Source of the DNA: Branchiostoma floridae
Taxonomy: Eukaryota; Chordata; Leptocardii; Amphioxiformes; Branchiostomatidae
Direction: 5' to 3'
Length of the DNA stretch: 64,000 bases
Assembly: GCF_000003815.2 (NCBI RefSeq)
Contig: NC_049988.1
Coordinates: forward strand, 21,297,958-21,361,957
The notes beneath the pieces are model-generated. The model worked only from the letters and a program-made list of their open reading frames with translations. It was not told the DNA's origin and ran no database searches. Below, piece by piece: positions 24,709 to 36,904 of this stretch (its first letter is position 1; the number at the start of each line of letters is the position of its first letter). Made by a program: the position numbers and the translations under genes.

Positions 24709-24930
24709 AGGTCAGAGGTCATCCATTAGACAGCGTTCGCGCTCCCGTCGGACCCGTGATTGACGGACGCGCGCCTCTCCGGCCGCCGTATCACAGCTGA
24801 TGCGATCGCTGCGGAAGGATGACAGGGCGGGGTCAGAGGTTATCAGGCGCGGACGGCGTGACATCGTGTCAGGTCAGAGGTTATCAGGCGCGGACGGCGT
24901 GACATCGTGTCGGGTCCCCGCGTGTGTGAT
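24709..24930 (+). promoter_or_regulatory. CpG-rich intronic island with DR1-like sites
   Basis: A CpG-rich stretch unlike the surrounding AT-rich intron starts with AGGTCA-G-AGGTCA (24709-24721). A block with ggtcagaggttatcaggcgc and gacggcgtgacatcgtgtc occurs twice. Possible intronic regulatory element. Confidence 0.35.
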
Positions 24931-24939
24931 TACGACAAT

Positions 24940-25790
24940 GGGTTTAATCACGATGGAGTTAGAGATTAGCGCAGGATTTATGTAGGTCATGAAGCAAGAA
25001 TTGAATTGAATTGAAAGATAACTGGAGGACTTGTGCCTGTATATATACATGTATGTACTTATAGCTATAGGTACGAGCCTCTTGTCTGCTTTTTACTCAC
25101 TTAACCCAGTTAGCCAAGCACTTACACATTCTACAGTAAACACAAATTCGAGAGGAAAGTTTGTGATTAGGACAATAGGGTTTAATCAGGATGGATTTAG
25201 AGATTACGGCAGGATTTATGTAGGTCAGTCTAGATCAAGATCACCTTGTGTCTACTATATAATTATACTTATGGGTACAGGCCCCTTGTCTGCTTTTTAC
25301 TCACTACCCAGTTAGCCAAGCACTTACACATTCTACAGAAAACACAAATTCAAGAGGAAAGTTTTTGATTAGGACAATGGGGTTTAATCACGATGGATTT
25401 AGAGATTACGGCAGAATTTATATAGGTCAGTCTAGATCAAGATCACCTTGTGTCTACTATATAATTATACTTATGGGTACAGGCCCCTTGTCTGCTTTTT
25501 ACTCACTACCCAGTTAGCCAAGCACTTACACATTCTACAGAAAACACAAATTCAAGAGGAAAGTTTGTGATTAGGACAATGGGGTTTAATCATGATAGAT
25601 TTAGAGATTACGGCAGGATTTATGTAGGTCAGTCTAGATCAAGATCACCTTGTGTCTATATACTGTACTTATGGGTACAGGCCCCTTGTCTGCTTTTTAC
25701 TCACTACCCAGTTAGCCAAGCACTTTCACATTCTAAAGTAAACACAAATTCCAGGAGAAAGTTTGTGCCCTTGTTTTCATGCATAGAGAA
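24940..25790. repeat. About 200-bp tandem repeat, four copies
   Basis: Units contain attaggacaatggggtttaa, tcagtctagatcaagatcac, cttatgggtacaggcccctt and gttagccaagcacttacaca. The first copy is partial. Confidence 0.92.
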
Positions 25791-25867
25791 TTTATGAGGT
25801 ATGATATACAGAGCCAGGAACATGAGTACAAACAAGCTTTATGTTATTGAGCCTGGTATAGAAACTG

Positions 25868-26230
25868 GTGTCATGTCTAAGTCCTGGAAGAAGAGCACAG
25901 ATGCCAGGAAAATACTCTGCCTCTATATATGGTCGCATCATCCTGGAACAGACCTCTAAATGCCAGGAAAATACTCTGCCTATATATATGGTCGGATCAT
26001 CCTGGAACAGACCTCTAAATGCCAGGAAAATAATCTGCCTATATATATGGTCGGGTAATCCTGGAACAGACCTCTAAATGCCAGGAAAATACTCTGCCTC
26101 TATATATGGTCATGTTATCCTTGAACAGACCTCTAAATGCCAGGAAAATACACTGCCTCTATATATGGTCGGACCATCCTTGAACAGGCCTCTAAATACC
26201 AGGAAAAGTCCAGCCTTTGTACAAGTGATC
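25868..26230. repeat. 60-bp minisatellite, six copies
   Basis: Units of ccaggaaaatactctgcctc, tatatatggtcg and atcctggaacagacctctaa. Looser variants with tccaggaaaa continue to about 26900. Confidence 0.92.
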
Positions 26231-27099
26231 ATGACATATCTGTCGACATAGATTCCCAAATCCAGGAAAATAAGTACAAACTCCTGTTGGAAGTCCAGCT
26301 TTATGTTGTTAAGCCTGGTATAGAAACTTGACAATGTATTCATGTCTAAATCCTGGGAAAAGAGTGCAGGTTTCAGGAGGAAGTCCTCTGTATGTTTTTG
26401 AGCCTTAAATAGCTAGCAGCTGGAATTGATCTTCAAATCCAGGAAAAGCAGCACAAACATGTCCTTCTGTGTTATACTTATCCTGGCATGGAAGCTGGTA
26501 TCAGTATCCAAATCCTGGAAAAGAAGCTTAGATTCCAAGAAAACCCCTGCCTCTGTACTTCTGATCCTGACATAGTAGCTGGTGTGCACTCTCTAATCCA
26601 GGAAGAGGGGCTCGAATTCCGGGAAAATCCCATTTTTGTACCAGCAGGCTTTAGATACAGCCAGGTATGGATTTTCAAATCCTGGAAAAGAATCCTGAAT
26701 TCTAAGATAAATACAGGCTCTGCAGAGTAAGCCTGCCAAAGCAGCTGGAATGGTATCTAAATCCTGGAAAGTAATGTGAATTCCAGGAAACAGTCCTGCA
26801 TCTTTGTTTGTAATCAGACGTATTGACCTTCAAATCCAGGGGAAGAAGCGCAGCTTGCGGGAAAACCCTGTATCTGCTTTAGACATCTGAAAGTATCAAT
26901 CTTCGAATGCTCCTGCATTTCTGAATGAACCAGTTATGTAGAAGAGTTTGTTTTATACATCGAGTTAGTTTCACACGTAGTGAGTACTAGGTATTTCATC
27001 ACTCTAGTCCGTTGAAGCAACCATGGGAAGATATGAATATGTGTGTACGGTGGTGAGACAGTTTCTGGTTGGAGAGTTCCTTTTTAGTTTTAAAGAAAT

Positions 27100-27460
27100 A
27101 AAGAAAGAAAGAAAGGAATGTAAATGAATGGATAGTGGAGATTCTGTGGACTCAAGGGAAATGATGAGTATAGTTTGAGTGTCCAGTTGTTATTGCTGTA
27201 ATGATACCTGTATGTACGTCCATAGAGGTTACACCTTGGTAGTTGAAATTCCGTGGACTCTGGGGAAAGGTGGTATGTAGTTTGCATGTCCTCCTATTAT
27301 TTACTTGTTATTGCTATAATAACTTCTGTATGTAGTTCTGTGGAGTCTGGGGAAACGTTATTGCTATGAATCGTATGATATTTGTATGTAGTGGAAAGTG
27401 TGTGGACTCTGTGGAAATGTTGTCTATAGTTTGGATATCCTGTCATTATTGATGTCTGTA
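27100..27460. repeat. About 110-bp diverged tandem repeat
   Basis: gtggactctggggaaa, gtttgcatgtcc, ttgttattgctgtaat and ctgtatgtagt recur three to four times. Confidence 0.75.
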
Positions 27461-29260
27461 TCCCAAGGCTCACCCCCACCCAAGGTCGAAAACCATCAGC
27501 CAGGAAGCCACACTGGCTAAAAGATGCGCCGCTCTCTCGTCGTGATTGGATCGTGAGTGATGATGATTGGACAGGAGGTCGGGGGTTCGGTTCCCGGCGG
27601 GCCCGGGTGTATCGATAACGTGTGAAAGATTTAGCGTACGTGATGTGTTATCATATACTCGTGTCCCCCGGGGTATCTGTGCGCTCGGGGTCGAAGGTCA
27701 TCAGATACGGCTGGACGTAGGCCAGGGGGGAGGTTATCTGTGTTAGATACTGTAAATACAGAAACTTTCGCGGTGGTTTAATGATCACGGTTTTCGCAGA
27801 GGCAAATTCCCCGCAAACTTACACAAATTTAAAACCACCACAAACATTTTCCCATGGCATTAAGACACTCCAGTGCATGATGCTATCTTGAACTTAAAAC
27901 CACAGCGAAAAGTCCTTTTTCCTGCTACCGCGAAATTAAATCCCTGCGAAATTAAATACATTTACAGTATCTGTGTTAAATATCCCTGTCTTTTTAAGAT
28001 CTTAGTACGCCCTTCTGTCCTGTTTCTGAAGAAAGTCCTTGAAAAACGATTATAGTGTCCCTAAATGTTTGTGAAAAGTTGGCAGAAATTGCTTAAGATA
28101 TGATGGAATGGGTTGAAAATAGGCTTTTTTTTTCCACGACATAGAAGTGTTCCATCATGTTGGAGCAGCAGTGTGTCTGTCCGTGTCTGTGTCTGAAACA
28201 CGGGTAATGTATAACGTCTAGACTTTCCCTGCCCTGGAGAAAAGATAAGAAGTAAGCTGCAAGGAGACTGGGAATGTTTCTTACTGTGCACAGATGTCTT
28301 GTGCAGACAAGACGATGTTCCAACTTCCTTCCGGGACGTCTTGAAGACATGGCGCTGCTTATCTTTAAGACTGGAGGAAAATGGCAAATCTTCAACAAGC
28401 CTTGAGTTGACGTCTTAAGTGACCAAGATTTACAAAAGCACAGAGGGATGAAATTCTAAGAATTATGGCCTTGGGCAAGGTGAACAAGGAGGAAGACTGC
28501 AAAGCCTTGAAGTCTAGCCTGGAGTAAACATTTTAATTCTAACATGTCTTTGACATGTTCAGACAAAGACATACACAACCAAGGAGAAATGAAGTTCTAA
28601 GGTTTGTACTTGCCATGGCAAACGACAAGGAAAACAGTTAATTGTGAAGAAGATGGTTTTAAAAGCCTTAGATGAAGACTCGGACAAACAAGGAGACATG
28701 AAACTCTAATGTTTGATCTGAGTCTTCATCCAGAGACTTTGGCAAAGTTTGGGCGAGGTCCAAGTTACTCCCGCAGACGTCAAACAAGTCTTCAAGGAAA
28801 ACAGTAAATCTTAAAAAAACTTCTGTCAACTCCAATCACATTCTAAGATGTCGTTAATCACCTTTCAGACAGACAAGAAGGTATGAAGATCTACGACTTG
28901 TTTACAAGGCTTTGTTTCGAGACGTCGGCAAAGTTTGTGCGAGTTCCAAGTTTCTCCCGAAGACGTCACGCCCAGACAGGGTAACGTGCTCATGAATCAT
29001 CTTTCCTGCAACGGAAGGGAAATGAGCCTTAGGATCTTCTGGCTCTGGCAGACTTATAAGACGTCTTAAATAAGCCTGCGGAATCTTTGGCTCTGCTTGA
29101 ATTATAGGAGGTCTTCAGTAAGCCTAAGGAATCATTTGTCCCTGTTGATTCATGAGACGTCTTAACTGGCCTTAGAGGAGGACTTACCGAATGAGAAGAA
29201 GAGATGATCCTTCTGTCCTGAGGTCTGTCTGCTGTCTCCATCTCATTCCTTATCAGTCTC
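27461..29260 (+). other. Intron B-C, mostly unique
   Basis: A GC-rich stretch with a tRNA B-box-like ggttcggttcccggc lies at 27480-27740, a MITE at 27750, then purine-rich diverged text with agacgtctta-type motifs (28380-29240). No exon. Confidence 0.45.
27750..27967 (+). mobile_element. TA-flanked MITE, copy 3
   Basis: Starts CTGTAAATACAG and ends ATACATTTACAG between TA dinucleotides. Interior as in the other copies, with a small insertion. Confidence 0.85.
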
Positions 29261-30060
29261 CTTCAGCTGGCTGTGAGTCTTGTAGGAACAACAGTTTGTC
29301 TTAAGGCACTACTGGAGAATCCTTCAGCTGCCTGTGAGTCTTGTAGGAACAACAGTTTGTCTTGAGGCTACTACTGGAGAATCCTTCAGCTGCCTGTGAG
29401 TCTTGGAGGAACAACAGTTTGTCTTGAGGCACTACTGGAGAATCCTTCAGCTGCCTGTGAGTCTTGTAGGAACAACAGTTTGTCTTCAGGCACTACTGGA
29501 GAATCCTTCAGCTGCCTGTGAGTCTTGTAGGAACAACAGTTTGTCTTGAGGCACTACTGGAGAATCCTTCAGCTGCCTGTGAGTCTTGTAGGAACAACAG
29601 TTTGTCTTAAGGCCAGTACTGGAGAATCCTTCAGCTGGCTGTGAGTCTTGTAGGAACAACAGTTTGTCTTGAGGCCACTACTGGAGAATCCTTCCGCTGG
29701 CTGTGAGTCTTGTAGGAACAACATTTTGTCTTGAGGCCACTACTGGAGAATCCTTCAGCTGCCTGTGAGTCTTGTAGGAACAACAGTTTGTCTTGAGGCA
29801 CTACTGAAGAATCCTTCAGCTGGCTGTGAGTCTTGTAGGAACAACAGTTTGTCTTGAGGCACTACTGGAGAATCCTTCAGCTGCCTGTGAGTCTTGTAGG
29901 AACAACAGTTTGTCTTGAGGCACTACTGGAGAATCCTTCAGCTGCCTGTGAGTCTTGTAGGAACAACAGTTTGTCTTGAGGCACTACTGGAGAATCCTTC
30001 AGCTGGCTGTGAGTCTTGTAGGAACAACAGTTTGTCTTGAGGCCAGTTCTGGAGACTCTG
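29261..30060. repeat. 61-bp minisatellite, about 13 copies
   Basis: Very uniform units: cttcagctggctgtgagtct, tgtaggaacaacagtttgtc and ttgaggcactactggagaat. Variation is mainly ggctg/gcctg and one extra base near ggcactac. No unique spacers. Confidence 0.96.
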
Positions 30061-30177
30061 AGGCTATTTCCTGTGAGCTGGTGGATACAGTATATATTAG
30101 TTGGAATGTACAAACATGTAGTTACAGTAGCAAGTTTGGTTGTAGGGATTGCAACAAGGTATAGGGGGAGGTGACGG

Positions 30178-30345
30178 TATTGCCATAGCCTTTTCTAGGT
30201 TGTAGGGCAGTGAGTTGTTATGAAAGCTGTGTCTGCGATTCGGTATTAGGAAGGAGGAAAAACACACTCCTGGAAGCTGACCTTCCCAAGGGTTCTCTGC
30301 AGCGATACCGGGGTAGGCGAGAAAGACCTGGGAGCTGTCATGGCA
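30178..30345 (-). mobile_element. SINE tail fragment, worn
   Basis: tagccttttctaggttgtag and gcagtgagttgttatgaaag resemble the distal part of the copies at 48228 and 23655. The rest is not recognisable. Confidence 0.45.
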
Positions 30346-30379
30346 GGTAGCAACATCAAAAGTTTACATAATGATTGTT

Positions 30380-30905
30380 TTTACCATTACCATATTCATT
30401 GTGATGTTTCTTCATGAACTTTTGGGACCCAGAGAAGCATTTTAGCCAATTTTATCCCCAATATTTTGCCCCAGGGTAGGACAAGATTTCTAAAATTCAC
30501 TTGTCCTATTGGCCAAATACATTAAAAATTCAGTTTGAAGTTGCACGAAATCTGTGTATTTTCACTTCCAGCAATGTTTTGCCTTTGGGGGCACCATAAA
30601 AAGCTTACATAATGATTGTTTTTACCATCCAGGGCTTGTCCCCACGATCTGACCCCCTCTCTTGTTGAATAAACATCCTTTGTGATGTCTCTTCATGAAC
30701 TTTTGGGACCCAGAGAAGCATTTCAGCCAATTTCATCCCCAATGTTTTGCCCAAGGGCGGCTGGAGACCCTGATGACACCAATAACCATTCCTCATTTCT
30801 CCCAGCATGGGGCTTGTCCTTATGATGTTGTTGAATAAACATTCGTTATGATGTTTCTCCATGAACTTAAGGGACCCAGACCAACATTTTAGCCAATAAC
30901 AAATG
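30380..30905. repeat. About 180-bp tandem repeat, three copies
   Basis: Units contain gatgtttcttcatgaacttt, tgggacccagagaagcattt and tagccaattttatccccaat. Confidence 0.85.
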
Positions 30906-31015
30906 TGTCTCCTTACGTAACCCACCCTGCTGAAGGTCGGGGTAAAACATCTATCATATCAGTACATGACATACAGGCCTGCGGGGACTGTCAGAAGGTG
31001 CACCCCTTAAAGGTC

Positions 31016-31253
31016 AGGTCAAAGGGCATGGCTACATCGCTTGAGGTCATGTCAGAGGTCGCCACAGCAATCTTGGCAGCTTGCCATGACTCACGATGTG
31101 TCGCCACCCCGCCGTTTTTCACTTCGTCGTTGATGTGTGTTACGTAAACAGGTTATTCATGGATGTCTCTTTGGCTTTTTGGTTTGAACCTTTATTAGTC
31201 ACGAGAAGCTCAAATCAACCTGCAGGCCGCTTTTCATTGAGGTCATGAGGTCA
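31016..31253 (+). promoter_or_regulatory. Candidate nuclear-receptor sites (DR1 and DR2)
   Basis: AGGTCA-A-AGGGCA (31016-31028, HNF4/RXR-like) and AGGTCA-TG-AGGTCA (31240-31253, perfect DR2) with further half-sites between. Motif evidence only. Confidence 0.35.
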
Positions 31254-31839
31254 GATAAGATATAACAGATGCAGATTCATCAAGTCCTAATAAATCTATC
31301 TTATATCATTACATATCATTACAGATACATGGTACAAAACATACATTATATCGAAAGCTCAGGGTTCAACTTCATACTCAATGTCATTTCTTTTACTTCA
31401 AGAGTCTCTTAAAGCTGTTGATATTGAGAAGATTTTGCACTGTTTCTGTTCATCAACTAAATAAAGTGAACATTATGATGATCATCTGTTACATAAGGAG
31501 GGCTGTCATTGTTTTTAGAGATTTATAAAAAATGTGAAGACATACATGTAGGTGTCACAAAAGATGGGATGTTGGATACAACTTGACATGCTGCTGTCAT
31601 ACCACACGGTCCTGTCCCTGGTGCTGAATTCACAGTCGATACACTGTTTAAACATATAACTGTCAGCTATGAGGCTAGAAATAGCTGATGTAGTGTGAAG
31701 TGTTGATATGAAGAGAGATGTCATAGTCCAGGGACAGTTGGGCTCCTTCAGAAATCTGTCTCTGTCTGACTGAAAGGACCAACCTGTCGTTTCTTAAGAT
31801 GAATAAATAAAGAAAAAGCTGTGTGGCTAGATATAGCTG

Positions 31840-32040
31840 GTGTAAGGATTGGTAGTGTTGATGTGAAGAGATATCATTGTCTAGGGACAGAAGGGGTGGA
31901 AGTAAAGGTATCAGTGTGACACATAAAAGATATCAATCATGATATTAATCATGATATGAAGACAGTGTGACACATAAAAGATATTAATCATGATATGAAG
32001 AGAGATGCGATGGTCCAGGGACAGAAGGTGTGGAAGGCTG
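31840..32040. repeat. Short tandem repeats
   Basis: tgtgacacataaaagatatt, aatcatgatatgaag and tccagggacagaaggtgtgg recur two to three times. Confidence 0.75.
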
Positions 32041-32233
32041 GACAGGCAGATGGCAGGTGATGTCACTCCAGGCATCAATGTGACACTTAAAGGATATTAA
32101 CTGTCATTCATGTAAACATAGAGCAAGGCCAGGCTATCAATGAATAGAGATAGGCCGGGAGTGTTAAACATAACTGATGTTGTGATAAAAGGCACTGATA
32201 GGTAGAGTTTTCTTCAGGGACACTTTGTGTCAA

Positions 32234-32333
32234 NNNNNNNNNNNNNNNNNNNNNNNNNNNNNNNNNNNNNNNNNNNNNNNNNNNNNNNNNNNNNNNNNNN
32301 NNNNNNNNNNNNNNNNNNNNNNNNNNNNNNNNN
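32234..32333. other. Assembly gap, 100 N
   Basis: Round size suggests unknown length. Confidence 0.99.
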
Positions 32334-32380
32334 TGTGCTGGAGAGTTATTAATTCAGATGTCGGGTTGATGGGGTGTAAC

Positions 32381-32460
32381 ACGCTGTGGTGCCGGGGTTA
32401 GGGATCTTGCTGCCATGGATCAGAGGGTTGGGGGTTCGAGTCCCGGCACAACTGTCAGAG
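32381..32460 (+). mobile_element. tRNA-like SINE head
   Basis: Contains gccggggttagggatcttgc and the B-box-like GGGGGTTCGAGTCCCGG. The cloverleaf is incomplete (T stem only partly paired), so this is SINE-like, not a gene. Confidence 0.5.
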
Positions 32461-32480
32461 TTTGAAACTCTGGTATGCAC

Positions 32481-32610
32481 ACGTCGATGTAGGTTAGACA
32501 TCCAGGTAATAAGATACGCCAAAAAGTAGTTACTCAAGCAACTAGATATGATTTTGGAAATGGTCACAGACGTTTTGGATAGAATCAACTATCCTTCGTC
32601 AGTGACACTG
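32481..32610 (+). mobile_element. About 130-bp TIR element, copy
   Basis: gtcgatgtaggttagacatc, ataagatacgccaaaaagta, actcaagcaactagatatga and ccttcgtcagtgacac, in the family order. Confidence 0.68.
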
Positions 32611-33771
32611 CCTGGTTCGCACATTTGTTTTAACAATACACATGTACATATAAATACCTTATCCTGCATGTCCCACTGTCTTGGAACAGAAATTTGCTTG
32701 TTGAGACGGACAAAAATTTCACCCTGTCCGAAAGAAAATTGATCTTTATGACACGAAATGTAATTTGTAACAGTTTTACTGTAAGCTTGAAATGACAGAT
32801 TTTGCAACGAAAATTGACACCATGGGCTCCCAAATGATGAGAGGGACAGAAACAAGAGCTTCTAAAAAAAGCTAGTCTTTCGCTTACTTATATTGTGTAG
32901 GTAAAAATGTTTGGCATAGTTTGGTCAAGCGTGGGTGCCAAGTCTGCAACGTTGGCAGCTCTGGCACAGTTTGGTCAAGTGCTAGGTTATATAACTGTTT
33001 AGTAAGGTAGTGGTTCTCACAGAGTATATTTTACTTGAACTGTATAATAACACAACTGCATGAATGATGTTAACTTTATTCGGATTGTTTCGCTGTTAAG
33101 AACGGCTCTGTTACAGTACAACAGGGTTTTATGAAAGTGCACTGTAGTAATCAAATTTATCAGTAGATGTGTCCTGAATTTCTGCAAGAACAAACAAAGT
33201 ATTGTCACCATAAACAACATAAAATATTAACATGGCATATACAGTAATGGAAATATTTTTTTTAATGGCAAGATCATGTGAAAGGTAGATATTTTAAACT
33301 AAAACAGGTCCGTGGTATGTTTACTGGAACGTTTCGTTTCTTTTAGTAACGCAATTATGCTTTTACTTGACGGAGTCGTGACGTCACGCGTCAGACGTCG
33401 AGCTCGGTCAGAATCGTCCCTTTCGAAATTATAAATTAAATGTGGGTAATTCTATTTTCAACGCATCCGAGGGCTACTATTTTGCTGAAAGAAGTTTGTT
33501 ACACGAAAATAGCCTGAAATTTCTTAGAGTAAGAAATTTCCGAATACGCCCCCCTCCCACACCATGTCAGATGCGGCGCACGCATCTTACACAATTCTAG
33601 ATTTTGTAGCGGTGATTTTCCATAAAACAAAGTAAATCACATGTCAAACTGTTCTCTACAATGTCTGTTTTATTATAACCAAACAGCGAACATGTTAGTT
33701 TATAAATTGTATACAATCTTACGAAGAAATCCTCACCGTTCACATCCGTCTCTGCAAATTCCTGCTTATAA

Positions 33772-34055
33772 GCCATGCAGAAACCAAGCAGCACATTCAT
33801 GGTAGGCCGATACGTATGTCATAACGTTACATACCGTCGAATCTGCAGGGTAGAATATCTCGCTAGCACGATATGGCATGGACCGCAAACCAAGCAGCAC
33901 ATTCATGNNNNNNNNNNNNNNNNNNNNNNNNNNNNNNNNNNNNNNNNNNNNNNNNNNNNNNNNNNNNNNNNNNNNNNNNNNNNNNNNNNNNNNNNNNNNN
34001 NNNNNNNATACCGTCGAATCTGCAGGGTAGAATATCTCGCTAGCACGGTATGGCA
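33772..34055. repeat. Tandem repeat of about 116 bp spanning a gap
   Basis: accaagcagcacattcatg precedes and follows the block taccgtcgaatctgcagggt to tatggcatgg, which is seen again after the gap 33908-34007. The gap therefore lies inside one repeat unit. Confidence 0.88.
33908..34007. other. Assembly gap, 100 N
   Basis: Lies within a tandem repeat, so the true missing length may be much shorter or longer. Confidence 0.99.
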
Positions 34056-34059
34056 TGGT

Positions 34060-34145
34060 CGACCCGGACGGACGGACGGACAGACAGACGGACAGAAATC
34101 TAATATCGGTCTGATTGCCTTTCGCCGCGGAAGCGCGGCGAAAGA
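34060..34145. repeat. (GGAC)n/(GACA)n microsatellite and GC hairpin
   Basis: ggacggacggacggacagac is followed by the hairpin tttcgccgcg-gaa-gcgcggcgaaag. This combination often marks the 3' end of an invertebrate retroelement, but no coding part is visible. Confidence 0.6.
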
Positions 34146-34369
34146 CAAAAAATAATGAGAGGGACAGACATAAAGATTAGAGCTTTGGTTTGTAGACACA
34201 GTTTCAGGGATAAACATAGCCATAAATTTTCTCCCAGCTTTCCAGTACTGCTTTCATCATGTCGTTTTACTTACTTTTGTTTTAACTTCCCGAGAACCGT
34301 GAAACTGATTTGGTTCAGCCTGGAAGAAGAATGGCTTTGATTGCTGGCATGGAGAGGTAATAGAATGAA

Positions 34370-34560
34370 ATTCTGCGGGGGAGCTATTAATAGATGTCGC
34401 CGCTGAGAATGCTCCGGGCGTAACGAACAAGGAAGCGTTGTAAATTCTCATTACAACGGGAGTCAAGAAGGGAAGAAGGGAGAAATTTCCGCGCTTGAAT
34501 CGGACCCCCGGGGGCCGTTTTCCGCCCGATGAGGAAGTTTTATTGTCAGAAAGTTTGGTT
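34370..34560. promoter_or_regulatory. CpG-rich intronic island
   Basis: A GC-rich, non-repetitive stretch (cgctgagaatgctccgggcg, cttgaatcggacccccgggg) in an AT-rich intron with no open frame of note. Candidate conserved noncoding element. Confidence 0.25.
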
Positions 34561-35689
34561 AGAAGAAGTTAAGCTGAAGAAAAATCTGTCTTAAAGACGT
34601 TTGTGCAGTTGCTCAGTCATGCCTAAGAAGTTGTCGAGCTACTTGCACATGTGTGGTCATGGTCAGACGTTAAACCGGACAGTGAGTGTGTGTGAGTGTG
34701 GTCACTTTGGGATAACTTGTGTAGCAAGCTTAGTCCAGTGGTTTGCAGCCCTGCCTCTGGGAGTAGAAGCAGTGATTTCGGCTGTATCGCTCACCCAACA
34801 TGCACGCTACTGGAAAGGGTAAGAGTCCTTAGCACAGGAAATTAAGCCGTGCTCCACTGTTCAAAAAGAGCAAGGGGAATTTCCTAGGTACAGTGAACCT
34901 GTAAATACATCAAAGTTTAATACTGCATATGCATGTAGCATCTATATCTTCTCTGTCATGAACAGTGGAATGATATTTATAGCTCTTTAGTGAGCTAAAT
35001 CAGGATCAACATAACTTTCTTTTTTTCCTTTTGTGTCTCTTGCTGATGTATGAAACTGTCAACGTTTGTCGCCAAAGTTTATTTTAATAAGATATTCAGA
35101 TATTCTGAGTGTCATTGCCCTCTTAGCAGGCATGTTAAAGACTAATGAAAAGTCAGTATACATGTAACTTATGGATTGTGGATGTGTGTTGATGTGTGTT
35201 ATGGATGAAGTAATGCTATGAAGGAAGCTTGCTTGGTCGCTTTTGATGAACTCAATTTGATTTCAGAATTAAAACCTGTCACAGTGACAAATCAATTTTG
35301 AACATCTTTTTGTTATTAAATCAGACACTATCTCCATTTTGCCAGGTGAGCTCGAAGAGTGGAAAAGATGTACAAATGAGTAACACTACTTACCAGGGTT
35401 GTAGCCAGCACCCGTCCTTCAGTCCTTTGACAGAATTTTGCAGCTGGGGACAGAAAAAATTTTGCCCTCGTGCCTTGGGCACTAGATATGATTCAAAATA
35501 GAGGGGACGGAAAGTGATTTCAGGCTGGCTACTTACGCCTTCTGGCATCAAAACTATCTGATATGAACAATAACCTGCTACTTATGCCTTCTGGCATCAA
35601 AAGTATCTGATATGAACATTAATTGATAATGTCCAAATTGCTTTATCCTGGTTATGCGATCTTTCCCTTGTCCTAATCAGGCCCCTCGT

Positions 35690-35885
35690 TAATCAAAGTC
35701 GAAGGTTCGTTTGTCCGGTCACGTTTGACAAGCAGACCGCGGCGTTGGCATGGTAACGTCAACGTAGACGGACGCAATTTAGCGCGGTAATTAAAGTGTG
35801 GTGGATAGAACCGCTTTCAATCGGCGAAGCCATCACCCGTCGTCAGAAATATCTAACACATCTGGACAGTCTTAATTAAAAAGGC
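35690..35885. promoter_or_regulatory. CpG-rich intronic island with TAATTA-type sites
   Basis: gaccgcggcgttggcatggt, tttagcgcggtaattaaagt and ctttcaatcggcgaagccat are non-repetitive, CpG-rich and contain homeodomain-type TTAATT/TAATTA cores. Candidate enhancer, motif evidence only. Confidence 0.25.
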
Positions 35886-36802
35886 AGCCTGAGTTCGGTT
35901 TGATTCGGGAGGTGATCGTCTGATGTCTGAGCAAGTTAAGATAGTGAAAGTGATTGGAAAAATTAATGACCAAATGGAGCTTTAAGGACTTGCACTTTCT
36001 GATGGACTAGGTTAAGTGCAAGTTGATCGATTTGCAAACTAAACTGCACTTTTGAATGGTATATACTAAATACAATGTAAGTGCCTATCCTAGGACCATC
36101 ACAGTAAAAGAAAATGTTGGATTGAATAATATTTAACTCTTGATACATACATGCATAAAAAAAATGGAATGCTAAAAGCTGGAAACAAAAACATACACAG
36201 ATATAGCATTGAGGTACTATGATGAAAAGCTGCCTTTTAACAATTGTCTCTAGTCCAGAGTACGAGGTTGTTTAACGTTTTTGCTACATTTACTATAATT
36301 GCAACAGATGAGAGGTTGTTGCTACATTTGTTGCCCATAATTGCAACAGTAACGGATGAGGAGTTCTTCTGTGGCAAAATGTCAACTCGGTTGGCTGGCT
36401 CAGACGTCGTCTAGACGCTAGGCGAGACTCCAGACGGGCCGCGGGAATTAAACATGTCGTTTGTGGAGCTTCTCTTAATGGGCCAAAATGTTCCAGTCTC
36501 CAAGTTAACTTGGAACTAATCTTCAACCAGCTTCCTATGTGACAAGGATACATTTTTGTGAATTTTAATTTCCTTAAGCAGTTTTTGTAGTTTCCTTAAG
36601 ATAGCAGACTTCAAGTGTTGCCTAGGATTCAGCATGAATGAGTGAACAATTGAATGGATTAATGAATGAGTGAAGAATGAAAGAATGTTAAGCTAATGAG
36701 TTATCTAATAGACTGCAATGCTGTGATCCAATCTTGTAGTATCCTGGTTAGAACCTGTTTTGCTGATTCGTTTATTTATTTATTTGTTTGTGTTTTCTGC
36801 AG

Positions 36803-36903
36803 GGTCTTGAGGTGATTGAGTCGACAAATCTGAAATACTTCACGAAGGAGATGACTGCGGAGTTTTACGCGCTCAAGGGGATGTTCCTGGCTCAGATCAA
36901 CAA
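36803..36903 (+). CDS. TRRAP: TRRAP exon C (FAT region)
   Basis: The acceptor is tttctgcag and the donor is AACAA|gtgagt. The exon begins in phase 0 and ends two bases into a Lys codon. It encodes GLEVIESTNLKYFTKEM and TAEFYALKGMFLAQIN, virtually identical to the family. It follows exon B directly in the protein although 16.6 kb of intron separates them. The last 34 or so bases plus the donor are repeated downstream at 36976-37025 and 37180-37222, separated by CA-rich microsatellite. Using the first downstream donor (37012, 108 bp away) would read through an immediate TGA. Confidence 0.96.
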
Positions 36904-36904
36904 G

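Larger units (their letters stand above)
34146..36802 (+). other. Intron B-C, mostly unique
   Basis: Two CpG-rich islands (34370, 35690), a 55-bp duplication (cttatgccttctggcatcaa, 35525-35620) and, near 35395-35540, a repeat with gttgtagccagc/gctggctac ends. No exon before 36803. Confidence 0.5.

Noticed and set aside
27520-27615. Possible tRNA gene around ggttcggttcccggc
   Set aside because: No matching A-box or acceptor stem.
29261-30060. Regular 61-bp array resembling a CRISPR-like layout
   Set aside because: Units are contiguous with no unique spacers, and the genome is animal.
32381-32460. Possible tRNA gene
   Set aside because: A B-box is present but the T stem and acceptor stem do not pair as a cloverleaf. 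It fits a SINE head better.
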